From Sweltsa coloradensis (lineage: Eukaryota; Arthropoda; Insecta; Plecoptera; Chloroperlidae), in assembly GCA_024449915.1 (NCBI GenBank), contig JAMZAV010000956.1, forward strand, positions 186,001 to 250,000: a DNA stretch of 64,000 bases, in the 5' to 3' direction. Made by a program: the position numbers and the translations under genes. The notes beneath the pieces are model-generated. The model was not told where the DNA came from. It did not search any database and saw only the letters and a program-made list of their open reading frames with translations. Position 1 is the first letter of the stretch. Every line of letters starts with the position of its first letter. Positions 1 through 10,711 of the stretch are shown piece after piece.

Positions 1-1080
1 GCTCCCAGACAATTATACTTTGTATATATGAATAATGCTTTAATAACCTCAAACCATCACTTTAGATATTTAATGAGAATCATAATTTACCATCTTATGT
101 TAAAAATCTAAGTATAATTATAAAATTCTGAAAAGAAAGGGAACTGCAATAATATTTTACTGCAAGATTTATGTCTAGGAAATCTCTATTTTACCAATGT
201 GTGTGTTTTTTTTTTGTATAGGACTACGTTAGAATTGCGTAAACATTAGGCAACATTAGAAACTATTAACTGCAGTCAATCACTTAAACGTAATAGATAG
301 CTACAATTTTTTTTATATCGTTCGAGTTAGTTATAGTTTATGGGGCATTAAATGCAATGAGTGCTACATAATGTGTTTTGGATGATTATACAATGACCTA
401 GTTACCCTATGATAATCAAACTTTAAGTTAAACTTAAAATAATACGATAACTAAAACTCCAAAAAATTTACTCCTAAATACGGAGGTCCAGGTGAAAATC
501 CAAGATGGCCGCCGAAACGAAATTATTGAAGGGATTACATCCGGGCGGTGACTGTGAGCAATTCCAGGAAAAAGACAAATCAATATTTATATAAATAAAA
601 ATATATTTACCAGGTTCTTATATAGGTTATATTGGCTTTGACCCCACAGAATTATTTAAACATTCATGCTGTGTTTTTTATTAACCATATTTCTTCAAGA
701 AAATGTCGGCCTATCCACCGCCACTGATATGCGAACATTAGAAACAAAACACCATCGACCTCCCCCTCACCGCCCACCTGTAGTGTTCGCAAAACGTGTT
801 TACTTCAAAATTATCCTTATATTTTATAGTTGTTATTTTTAAATTTATGTATTCCCGCGATCTTCTTCTGTTTCCTACAGTGGCGTCTTTGTCCCCACAG
901 CGACGTTCTCTGTGTGTATACGCCATTAAACATGAGTGTTCCCAGCCGTTCTTCTGTTTACTTTAGAACAATCTTACCCAATAACTTTTACATTCGAGGA
1001 GATCTCAACTTCGGCTAAGTTGGCAAAGGTTTTATAGATTCTAAAATAGTGCCTTTCACAATCGTCGGATACACTCGTTC
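1..1080. other. AT-rich stretch without recognised gene
   Basis: No convincing coding exon or known repeat was seen. The short open frames at 738-1018 lie on both strands with no splice sites or family resemblance. A small ATG with good context at 505 is discussed under rejected items. Confidence 0.4.
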
Positions 1081-1084
1081 TCCA

Positions 1085-1145
1085 GTGGCGTAGTGGGGAG
1101 AGATTTTAACGTGGGGGTCGCTGGTTCGATATCAGGCCATCGTAA
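1085..1145 (+). repeat. tRNA-like SINE head
   Basis: An A-box-like stretch (GTGGCGTAGTGGGGAG) is followed about 25 bases later by a B-box-like GGTTCGATATCAGG, the internal RNA polymerase III promoter arrangement of tRNA-derived SINEs. There is no tRNA cloverleaf acceptor stem, so this is a SINE head or tRNA relic rather than a functional tRNA. Confidence 0.4.
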
Positions 1146-1208
1146 GGGCAGATAAATAAACTGTTTTTGGATTATATTAATTTTATTTTATCCTATTCAG
1201 TTATTTAC

Positions 1209-1880
1209 ACTAGGATAACGCTAAAGTCCCGCCGCGTTGATAGATGAGCTTTTTTTTGTAAGTTTTTTGTTTGCGTAGGACCACTTTTCCTTAGCAAGTG
1301 CTTTTTGAATGCATTGTAGGTGATTGTTGTCCAGTTTCTATTGTTACTTGATAATTGTTATTATAAACCTAAAAAACTCATATTAAAACCTTTATTTCTA
1401 TGGATTCTGGTTAACTTTTTTTTAACTTTTTCTTTCAAAAGGTATACTACATCACCATAACCTTAATGTCCATGTTAAATCTGAGCGTTGTAGCCCCACC
1501 CGTTTGGTCAGAATCGGACCAAATGTGACGAAAATATCGCACTAATAATTGAAAAACTAATATTAAAACCGTTATTTCTATGGATTCTAGCTAACTTTTT
1601 CAACTTTTTCTTTCAAAGGGTACTACATCACCATAATCTTAATGTCCATGTGAAATATGAACGTTGTCGGTTGTAGCCCCACCCGTTTAGTCAGAATCGG
1701 CCCAAATGTGACGAAAATATCGCACTAAAAATTGAAAAAAATCGTAAAAGTATGATATTCATGAGAAATATTTCTTCGATTGTACGCAAAAACAATACAC
1801 CTCTAAGTTCAGAGATTTCGAAGGTCCCCTCAAATTTTCATCATGATCGGATATGCCGTTTGCCTGGTAGAGAGTTAACA

Positions 1881-1913
<33 letters not shown>

Positions 1914-2006
1914 AAAAAAAAAAAAAAAAAAAACAAAACCCGAGCTAAATTTTTTGGGGGTCAGTGAAATTGAAGTCTTATCTTCGCTCGCTGCGCTCAT
2001 CCAACT
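1209..2006 (-). mobile_element. Helitron-like non-autonomous element, copy 1
   Basis: Read on the minus strand it starts with TTGGATGAGCGCAGCG, carries an A-rich/ACAA simple repeat (plus strand 1880-1933), and ends in a short hairpin (AACGC...GCGTT) followed by TCCTAG and T. GGATGAGC near the 5' end and GCTCATC(t/c) near the 3' end form subterminal inverted repeats. The interior holds a tandem duplication of about 180 bp (1372-1551 and 1552-1731); the copy at 43.9 kb has this segment once. There is no coding capacity. The Helitron/Helentron assignment is inferred from architecture. Confidence 0.6.
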
Positions 2007-2850
2007 AATTATAACCACATTTAATTTTACTTAAAATTACACTTCACATTCGTCAAAACAACCAGAGTTAAATTTTGTAAATGAAAAAGTCTTTACTATT
2101 TAGAGCAATATCAATAAATATAAGAAATGTTTAGTGCAAATAAGCAAAATAACTTTGCGATAACATTGGTGTATTATTAAAGCATCGAAATAAAGTCGAC
2201 AGTTACACTTAACACCTACCAAAACTTTTCAATTGTTTTAAAACTGTTCTCATGTGATTTTTGATAACCTAAAAGTCATGTCTTTAGGAATTATCTCCCA
2301 AATTTAACTAATTCTAAATGTAATAATAATGTAATAATGTAGTTGTTTTCACGTTGCAGTTTAATTAACTTAGATGTGATTATATCATTATTTTTACCTA
2401 GTTAGGCGACATGGTTGTTCCATTGAAAGTTGACTTCCAGACATTTATTTAATTTTCCTCAAGTTATGACTAGTAATATTATAAGCTACGTAAATATATA
2501 ACGTGGAAAGATTGGTTTTGTGGTTCACCAATCCTGAACAAATCATTCTGAAATTATCAATTTCCATATAAATTGAAAAACCTCCTAAGCTATTGTATGT
2601 GGGATATATTTTCAGTGACTTTCAATTTATGTGTCAGGTTCTTCATCACAGATGATGCATTTTAAATCGAGACATAACATTCAACGAGTCGTTTAAGCCG
2701 TTTTACGAAATAATAAAGAACATAAGGAAATAGTGACTAATATCTTTAGTAAGGATGCTCGCCGCTAGGTAAACGTCAGTTTATCATTATGACCAACTGT
2801 AGGTGTCTTGACTAGATTATTATGATGTTTGGGTATTAGTGAAAGACATG
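2007..2850. other. AT-rich stretch, nothing recognised
   Basis: No open frame with splice sites and no repeat shared with the rest of the window was seen. Confidence 0.4.
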
Positions 2851-2859
2851 TCCGAGGTA

Positions 2860-3060
2860 TGTTTAAGGACTCGATCCCTTGCATTCTCATTAACGACTGA
2901 AGAAAACCTGGTAAAAAACCTTCAGTCAGGACCACCGGTGGGATTAGAACCCTTGGATTTCCAGAAGAGTCTTACGTCTTACGCTTTACGCTTGAGCCAA
3001 CACTGTCAGTTAAAACATCCTAGGAATCTCCATCATATACATAATTTTAAGCGTTATCTA
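2860..3060 (-). repeat. SINE with tRNA-like head and conserved core
   Basis: On the minus strand a B-box-like AGGGTTCTAATCCC is followed by a core of roughly 45 bases (plus strand 2888-2933) containing CTGAAGGTTTTTTACC and TTTTCTTCAGTC. Diverged versions of this core occur at 21157-21202 and 42100-42141. A shared core behind tRNA-like heads fits a SINE family. The ends are not clear. Confidence 0.45.
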
Positions 3061-3119
3061 GAACAGCAAAGCTTTTCACAAAGCCCCTCTTAATGTCTTA
3101 CGAAACGCAATAGTAGTTA

Positions 3120-3600
3120 TTATTCTGTAATGCCTTCTGTGAATAGTACTTACTTGAACGTAAACCCAACGGTAATAAAACATTTATATAGTTGCGGTAG
3201 GTTAGGTCCAAACACGTTTATATATTCGCGATCATGTTTATTATTGTTGGCGTGTTGGAGTGTCATTTTCTCGGCAGTAGTCTTGAGAACAGGAGTAGTA
3301 ATAATAAGCAATACGCCCTCATTCAGTTTAAGTAGTAGAATATATCCACATGGGCTTTCTTAAGAGGAACCTCAACCGCCAATATTAAAACCACGAGAAG
3401 TTACCTAAAACCCTGCGAAATTACTTGATTTCTAGCAATCTCCCAGAAAAATACTCAAAGACAAAAAAGCAACTTAGTTGTAGGTTCTATGTTGTTTAGC
3501 TAGATAATTAATAAATAATATATAAAAAACTGTAATCGGCAATGTTTTGAATCAATATAACCCTATTTCCAACTTTGTATTTGTATTTTGTATTTTGTTT
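3120..3600. other. no recognised feature
   Basis: The 77-codon open frame at 3130-3363 shows no family features and no splice context. Nothing else was seen. Confidence 0.35.
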
Positions 3601-3679
3601 GTTTATTGGTAATTTGTTAAAATATTGTTTTACACATTTGGTCAAGGAGTGCGGAGCCTACGTGCACATCATAGAAAGG

Positions 3680-4145
3680 GGCCTTTACAAGAACATATTA
3701 TATATTTGGCAGGAAATAGTGAGATAACATTAACAAATGATACAAATTGTACAAATGGTACAAATAAAATGAAATGTGAGGGTATATAATTATTAGAGGT
3801 ACGTGAAAATAGCGTTTTGTGAAAAGATGCTTCAAAGCGCTATTTTTTTTCACTTAAAAGTATGGTTTTCCAGTCCTATTTTATTTTATTTTACATTGTA
3901 TCAGTAATTTGTTTGTACTCATTTTTGTTGTAGTTTGAATTTATGCACCTTGATAGATATTCAAATAAGAATTTGTAAAATATTTTTAACAAAGTTTTGT
4001 AAAGTGTCAAAAAAATAGATGCTATAAACTATAAAATGGGCCTTTACAATGAATACACGTATTATATTATTAGGATAGATAAGAAAACATTAACAATGTA
4101 GCAAGGTAGATTACAATAAAATAAGGTGTGAGGGTATACATTCTC
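3680..4145. repeat. pair of diverged direct repeats (3680-3795 and 4030-4145)
   Basis: Both segments contain GGGCCTTTACAA, then TATTATAT, AACATTAACAA, AAATAAAAT and GTGAGGGTATA in the same order and spacing, about 350 bp apart. They are diverged copies of one unit, probably an old retroelement tail. The family is not recognised. Confidence 0.45.
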
Positions 4146-4429
4146 TATTTTATGATAAGAAGACGTTCCAATTTAGTAGTATATATTAATCAAATGTTCC
4201 ATCCTCTTCACTTTCTTCTTCGTCATTGACCTGCTTGATATTTCAAAAATCACTTAGTTTCGCGTGGTTTTCATAGTGGCGGTAGTCCTTCCTCTAGCTA
4301 GTAATAGAGAGAAGTGAAACTCTTTATTCATTTGAGGAGTATATGAAGTTTAAGCCGCTTTTAATGTTTTTTAACTGTCAATAAACATTGATGTATCTTT
4401 TGTATAACCAATGTACTATCTTTGTAATA

Positions 4430-4447
4430 AATAAATAAATAAATTAA

Positions 4448-4486
<39 letters not shown>

Positions 4487-4600
4487 ATACATAAATAAAT
4501 AAAAATAAATAAATAAATAAAATAAATAAAAATAAATAAATAATAATAATAATAATAATAAAAATAATATATAAATATAATAATAAATATATCATTAACT
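4430..4600. repeat. (AAAT)n microsatellite
   Basis: An almost unbroken run of the tetranucleotide AAAT/AATA grading into AAT trinucleotides. It abuts the 3' side of the minus-strand LINE, so on that strand it reads as a (TTTA)n tail or as the pre-existing target. The long hydrophobic open frame across it on the minus strand is just the translated repeat. Confidence 0.9.
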
Positions 4601-4619
4601 TTTGTTCCTAACATACACG

Positions 4620-5995
4620 TTGTAGGATTTGGGTAAAAGGGGTGATGAACCACCTAAATCTGGGCGTCACCGAGTTCAGCCCGGCACTCGCCAAGTCGGA
4701 CTCTCATCTTCATCCTACATTTGTCTTTGTCGTAGCCACCAATCTTCCATCCCTGATATCCCCGTCCTGCCACTCGTCCCTCTCTTCTTCCTACCTCCAC
4801 TCTCTCCTTTCCTGTCCTCCACATCTGCCTTACACTTGATCCCCTTTCCACCTACCTCAATGCGTGTCTTCCCCCCCAGCTTCCTCTCTCATATCATTCT
4901 TTAGTTCAAATGCTCGTCTTGGGATTCTATTCTTTTCCATTCTTCGCATATGTCCATACCATCGTAGTCGCTCCTTTCCCATCTTGAACTTTAGGCTCTC
5001 TACTCCTACTTTCTTTCTTATCATACTACTTCGTATCTTGTCCAACTTTGTCACACCTGCCACACTGCGTATGAACTTCATCTCAGCTGCCTGTATAGCA
5101 CTTTCTTCCTTCCAGACCATTGGCCACGTTACAGCACCATATGTTAAAATGGGTGGATGGTACATCTTATATAGAAGCATTTTGCATTTTTTAGGGAAAT
5201 GCTCATTCCAAATTAATTTCTGATCTTTTGGTAAAACTTTTCTGCCGCCCACTCTCCGCTTACTTCATCCCTACTTTTGCTTCATTAGTCACAATACTTC
5301 CTAGGTATTGGAATTCATATATTTTTCCTCCAGTTCTACTCCCTTCAGTGTGATCCTATCTTTATATCTTTGAGACTTTTTGACTCTTTGCATCACTAAA
5401 ACCTCACTCTTCTTAATGCTAATCTTCATTCCAAATTCTTCTGTCACTTCACTCCATTTGTCCACCTTCTGTTGCACTTCTTCACCATTGTCTCCAAATT
5501 CAACGATATCGTCTGCATATATCATTGTTCTGGTATCTTGATCTTTTACTTCTTCTTCTGTTACCTCTCTTGGGTGTACCCTGAGCAGCATTTCATCCAT
5601 TACAACATCGAATAGTATTGGTGATAGTACGCTTCCTTGACGTAGTCCTGTATCCACTGGAAACCATTCACTTTCACCGTATCTCGTTTGCACACAACTT
5701 TCACACTTCCGGTACATACTCTTTATTCTCTCTACTAGAGTTTCACTGATCCCTTTGCGTTTTAAACATGTCCATACTTTCTCCCTTGGCAGGTGATCAT
5801 ATGCCTTTTCCAAATCCAGGAAAACCATATACATACTCTTACTCTCTTCCCACTTCCAATCCAAACGTTGACCAATGGGAACCCCTGCCCTCCCCATACG
5901 CTTGTGGCTGGTTCTGACCAGCACTGGCCTTTCCACCCCTTGTCCCCCCGCGTCATCCCTTACGTCCCTCCCTTCGTCTCGATTAGCCAAGTTGC
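4620..5995 (-). mobile_element. 5'-truncated non-LTR retrotransposon (LINE), reverse transcriptase part
   Basis: Minus-strand frames encode reverse transcriptase. The 5301-6056 frame has the palm signature FLDLEKAYDHLPRE, then GLRQGSVLSPILFD, and the catalytic YADD. It breaks near 5301, and the next frame continues with the familiar YLGSIVTNEA-type segment. The 4857-5252 frame gives the thumb/C-terminal part, including YGAVTW and LRWYGHMRRMEKNRIPRRA. At least two frameshifts or stops and loss of the endonuclease half make it inactive. The motif style resembles RTE/CR1-type elements; the clade cannot be fixed by eye. Both sides are flanked by AATA-type repeats. Confidence 0.85.
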
Positions 5996-6001
5996 ATAAA
6001 T

Positions 6002-6028
6002 ATGAGACGTTAAGCAATATCCAATCAA
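6002..6028 (+). repeat. 27-base retroelement-tail motif
   Basis: A 27-base stretch beginning ATGAGACGTTAAGC is identical to 47317-47343. In both places it leads into AATC- or AATA-type simple repeats, as expected for the 3' tail of a plus-strand SINE or LINE. It therefore probably marks a different element abutting the minus-strand LINE. Confidence 0.5.
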
Positions 6029-6059
6029 AATTTTTCATTCTTTGCCGTAGAGACAATAT

Positions 6060-6110
6060 TAAGTCGATTAATAAATCAATAAATAAATAAATAAAAAAAT
6101 AAAAAAATAA

Positions 6111-6181
<71 letters not shown>

Positions 6182-6190
6182 ATATAATAT
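6060..6190. repeat. (AATA)n microsatellite
   Basis: More than 100 bases of nearly pure AATA repeats, on the opposite side of the LINE from the tract at 4430-4600. Confidence 0.9.
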
Positions 6191-6970
6191 ATCTTTACAT
6201 GGGCTCTCTCAAGAGGCATGTGTGTGAACGCTCATCGTCTAAAATGCAGTACTTTTATACTTCTCAAATTACATGCACCTAAATTAATATTTTCTTGATC
6301 AGTTTTCACCTTTTCACAGGTAACATATTTCTGATACTTCACCTTGTTCTATATAAGTCTCGGAATTATAACCACAGAGTTATTTTCATGGCGCTAATAC
6401 CACCTACTTAACATGCGAAACCATTACCCAAAGCAATCAGCAAGGCGCACACAATCGCACAGATAATTTATCATAGGTTACGTGATGAAGATATTGACAA
6501 GTTGCATTTGCATTTTATCTTTGTTTAACATTCTACCGCTTATGAATTGTCTATTTTGTCAAGTGTCAATGAACGGTAAAGGGTTGAGCGTGTATTGAAA
6601 TCCATGTTGACTTTGAAAGCGCTAGTGAATTGTAGATTATTAGGGAGGGAGTGAAGCTCCCCTATCAATCACTTTTCTGTCCGTCCGCGTGTGTCATGTC
6701 TCGCGATAAAAACCGAACATGACAAATTGTTTTTGCGTTTTTTTTCAGATATTGCTCTTCAAAAAAACAAGTATGATACAGAATGTTTTTGTGACCCTGT
6801 GGATTGGGGGGGGGGACGTCATATAAAAACACGGCACCTCCCCAACAATGCGATTTGAATCTGTAAAAAATAACATTCTATTCCATTTGTGTATTCTTCT
6901 TTGACGACCTGATGCTCAAATAGCTCAAAACTCAATACACACGCGTGTTACCACAAAGTTTAACACGCAT
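6191..6970. other. no recognised feature
   Basis: AT-rich sequence with one G run (about 6795) and no credible coding frame or shared repeat. Confidence 0.35.
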
Positions 6971-6974
6971 TTTC

Positions 6975-7285
6975 ATTTAAATTTATTTATTTACTCCTGT
7001 TTCCAGCATAAGTCGGGACATGGGGTGTCTAACCACCTGTTTTCTTGGGCACACAGAGTTTATTGAAATTGGCTTGCCTGCCCTGTCATGACCTCTTCTC
7101 CATTAATTTCTTTGTCTTCCATTTCTTCTTCTCCTTCTCCTTAAATTTATTCTTCTTTCTTGCTTATCACCAGCTCACTCCATTTCCTTCTGTCTTCCCA
7201 TAGTCTTTCCGCTTCTACTTCTTCCCAACACTCATCTCTCCCTTCAACATAATTTATTATTTGGTCCTGCCACTTCTCTTTTAAT
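6975..7285 (-). mobile_element. LINE 3' fragment (C-terminal tail of ORF2)
   Basis: The minus strand encodes a tail resembling LINE C-termini, including EEVEAERLWEDRRKW followed by a stop. Below it, the segment with AACCACCTGTTTTCTTGGGC resembles the matching position of the 4.6-kb LINE (4640-4700), and a TTTATTTATTTA tail follows. It reads as a heavily 5'-truncated relative of that LINE. It abuts the start of the satellite array. Confidence 0.5.
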
Positions 7286-7339
7286 AATAATTTTTATAAG
7301 TTGATCTTTATTTAACAACAGGACAGATACAAGTACAAT

Positions 7340-9122
7340 ATACTTGTTTTGTTGTGTGCTGTCACTGTCAATCAACACGTCTCTCTATAGAGAACTTATA
7401 GCCAGCCAATTGCCCAAACGTGCATTTCATTTTTTCATTTAAAAAATTCACAAAGGCTAACCCCTTTGCAAATTTCTCGATTATGGGTCCGACTCGATAT
7501 TTATATTTTCTTGTAGAATATTAATAAGGGCGTTCTTCCCTTGACAAATAACCTATTCATTGTGAAATCAGATAGAAATTGAGTCATTTACAGTAGGTTA
7601 ATTGAATGGGAACTGGACTATTGGTTGGGGTGTTGTTCTTTAGTTATAGAGCAAAACCGAGAAATGTCTTTGTCAATCAACACGTCTATCTATAGAGTAC
7701 ATATAGCCAGTGATAGAATTGCCCCAACGTGCATTTCATTTTTTCATTAAAAAATTCACAAAGGCTAACCCCTTTGCAAATTTGTCGATAATGGGTCCGA
7801 CTCGATTTTTATATTTACTTGTAGAATATTAATAAGGGGGTTCTTCCATTGACAAATAACCGATTCATTGTGAAATCCGATAGAAATTGAGTCATTTTCA
7901 GTAGGTTAATCGAATGGTAACTGGTATTTTGGATGGGGTTTTGTTATTTTATTAAAGGATAAAACCGGGAACTGTCTTTGTCAATCAACACGTCTATCTA
8001 TAGAGTACTTATAGCCAGTGATAGAATTGCCCCATCGTGCATTTCATTTTTTCATTAAAAAATTCACAAAGGCTAACCCCTTTGCAAATTTGTCGATTAT
8101 GGGTCCGACTCGATATTTATATTTTCTTGTAGAATATTAATAAGGGGGTTCTTCCATTAACAAATAACCTATTCATTGTAAAATCGGATAGAAATTGAGT
8201 CATTTTCAGTAGGTATATTGAATGGGAACTGGACTTTTGGTTGGGGTTTTCTAATTTAATTAAAGAACAAAACCGGGAACTGTCATTGTCAATCAACACG
8301 TCTATCTATAGAGAACTTATAGCCAGTGATAGAATTGCCCCAACGTGCATTTCATTTTTTCATTAAAAAATTCACAAAGGCTAACCCCTTTGCAAATTTG
8401 TCGATTATGGGTCCGACTCGATATTTATATATTCTTGTAGAATATGAAAAAGGGGGTTCTTCCATTGACGAATAACCTATTCATTGTGAAATCGGATAGA
8501 AATTATGTCATTTACAGAAGGTAATCGAGAGGGAAACGGAATATTGGTTGGGGTTTTGTTATTTAATTAGAGAACAAACCGGGAACTGTCTTTGTCAATC
8601 AACACGTCTATCTATTGTGTACTTATAGCCAGGGATAGAATTGCCCCAACGTGCATTTCATTTTTTCATTAAAAAATTCACAAAGGCTAACCCCTTTGCA
8701 AATTTGTCAATTATGGGTCCGACTCGATATTTATATTTTCTTGTAGAATAATAATAAGGGGTTCTTCCATTGACAAATAACCTATTCATTGTGAAATCGG
8801 ATAGAAATTGAGTCACTTACAGTAGGTTAATCGAATGGGAACTGGACTATTGGTTGGGGTTTTGTTATTTAAATAAAGAACAAAACAGGGAACAGCCTTT
8901 GTCAATCAACACGTCTATCTATAGAGTACTTATAGCCAGGGATAGAATTGCTCCAACGTGCATTTCATTTTTTCATTAAAAAATTCACAAAGGCTAACCC
9001 CTTTGCAAATTTGTCGATTATGGGTCCGACTCGATATTTATATTTTCTTGTAGAATATTAATAAGGGGGTTCTTCCATTGACAAAAAACCGATTCATTGT
9101 GAAATCGGATAGAAATTGAGTC
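7340..9122 (+). repeat. 307-bp satellite, array 1 (about six monomers)
   Basis: The landmark ATCAACACGT recurs at 7371, 7676, 7984, 8292, 8598 and 8905, a spacing of 305-308 bp. Each monomer has the order CACGTCTATCTATAGAG, GTGCATTTCATTTTTTC, GGCTAACCCCTTTGC, TATGGGTCCGACTCG, CCGGGAACTGTC. Open frames inside are by-products of the repeat. At least two monomer types exist (TGGTATTTTGGATGGGG versus TGGACTTTTGGTTGGGG). The array stops abruptly within a monomer after AAATTGAGTC. Confidence 0.95.
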
Positions 9123-10711
9123 CCCACTTACTCTCCTTGCCTCGGCTAGCTCAACGTCGGCTCGGAGAGTACACGATATGATGTTGATTGAAATTGATGA
9201 ATTAAAATAAAATTATTGTTGTACTATAAAGGTTAATTAAAATTAGGTGAATGTTGTAGAGGACTAAGGTGATTAATAAGATTTATATTGTTATATGAGA
9301 GTTTACTAAAACCAAAGAAAAAACAGGAAAAACAATTAGTTCAACAATGAAATACATACAGGTTATAAAAACAAGGCAGGTACCGAAATCTGTAATCCCT
9401 ATATGGCCATATAAGAAATTCAAAATTAACGATACCTGTTGTGGGTGGAAGCGTAGATGTAGATCGATGATGAAGATGGTTGATGCTAGGATTCCGGCGT
9501 CGGTTATCCAGATGACGTGTTCGGTGGTGTGTGGTCGGCCTCGCCCATACAGATGTCCAGAAGATCGTATCGGAATGGATTGTCAAATTTATGGGTTCGA
9601 ATTGGCTTGCGATAATTTTATAGAATGAATTTGTCTTGAGTGCGGTGTTGGTCTATCGGATTTATTTTTATGACTTGTTATTGTGAGGTGGGAATATGAT
9701 GATTAAAGTTGACCATCATAAAATGTACTGATGGTTGTGATGAACATGATGATTGTTTCTCGTAGAATTTAAATATGAATATGGGAAGCACAAATTTAAT
9801 GGAATTGTTCTAGTGTTGCTCGTTGAAGCCGGAATACGTATTGAAGTTAAGTTTGATTGTATTTGAGTTGATCAGCGCTTTTATCTCATTGCGTATATTT
9901 AATTAAATTTCACACTCTCTCTAGCACACGTCACTTATTTAATTATAGATTGTAGATAATTTTTAGACATACAACTACCACTAGTTACTACAAAAATGTT
10001 CCACCATAACACAAGTACACAACACCTCACCACAGTCCGCGCGAACCTGATTCAAGTTCGTCCGCCTACCACTCTTCCAGAAGTGCCCAACGTTCGTCCG
10101 AAGACTTTCATCCTTCTTCCAAGACTTAGCATACTAGCCAATCAGAGTATTGTATAAAAATTACGTCATATTCAAAATTAACCAATTAGCATCTTATAGG
10201 GGTGTTTTAGGAACGCCCAAATTTGGCCTTGAGCTCCCCTCGCAAGCTGACTTTAAATAGTTATCTGTATCTGTTTTTATTGAAATTTATAGGCAATTTG
10301 AGGAAAATATAGAATAAACATTTTAACATTTTAAAAGCTCGCCGTGGAAGAAGGATCGACACTTGATATTTTTTTATATCTTAAAAATAGACAAAGTCCA
10401 GATCAAGCCTGCACGTTATGAAAGGAACTAAATAAAAAACACCCTTAAGACGGTGTGAGAACTGAAACTTGGCTTGGAAGACAGCCGTCCTTCCAGACCT
10501 AGCCTGCCCTTTGGCGACCTTTAGGTTTTGAGTTTACTTGAAAACTGAGATAAATCTGTCCAAGCCTCGTCTGCAGTTCTGTACTATGTAACTAAAATTA
10601 CTTAAAATTCTAAAGTGCAAGATTGAGAGTAACCTATAAAATAGACCTGTGTCTGAAGGACACTTAAAAATACACATTAATAATAAGAGGGAAGGACCAT
10701 ATCGTCTCAAC
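9123..10711. mobile_element. 1.6-kb insertion-like interruption of the satellite
   Basis: Unique sequence replaces the satellite between two monomer phases, and about 100 bp of monomer is missing at the junction, so this is not a clean insertion. No terminal repeats or target duplication were found. CCAATCAG and TATAAAA about 15 bases apart near 10138-10156 look like a core promoter, such as that of an LTR. The open frames at 9341-9628 match nothing I recognise. Confidence 0.35.

Noticed and set aside
505..553. Possible first coding exon (ATG in AAGATGG context, MAAETKLLKGLHPGG, then a GTGAGC donor).
   Set aside because: Only 16 codons, no second exon or homology to support it; kept as a note because context and donor are good.
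738..1018. Overlapping open frames of about 62 codons on both strands.
   Set aside because: No splice sites in the right places and no recognisable family.
4444..4653. Minus-strand frame encoding a very hydrophobic Tyr/Ile/Phe-rich peptide.
   Set aside because: It is the translated AAAT microsatellite.
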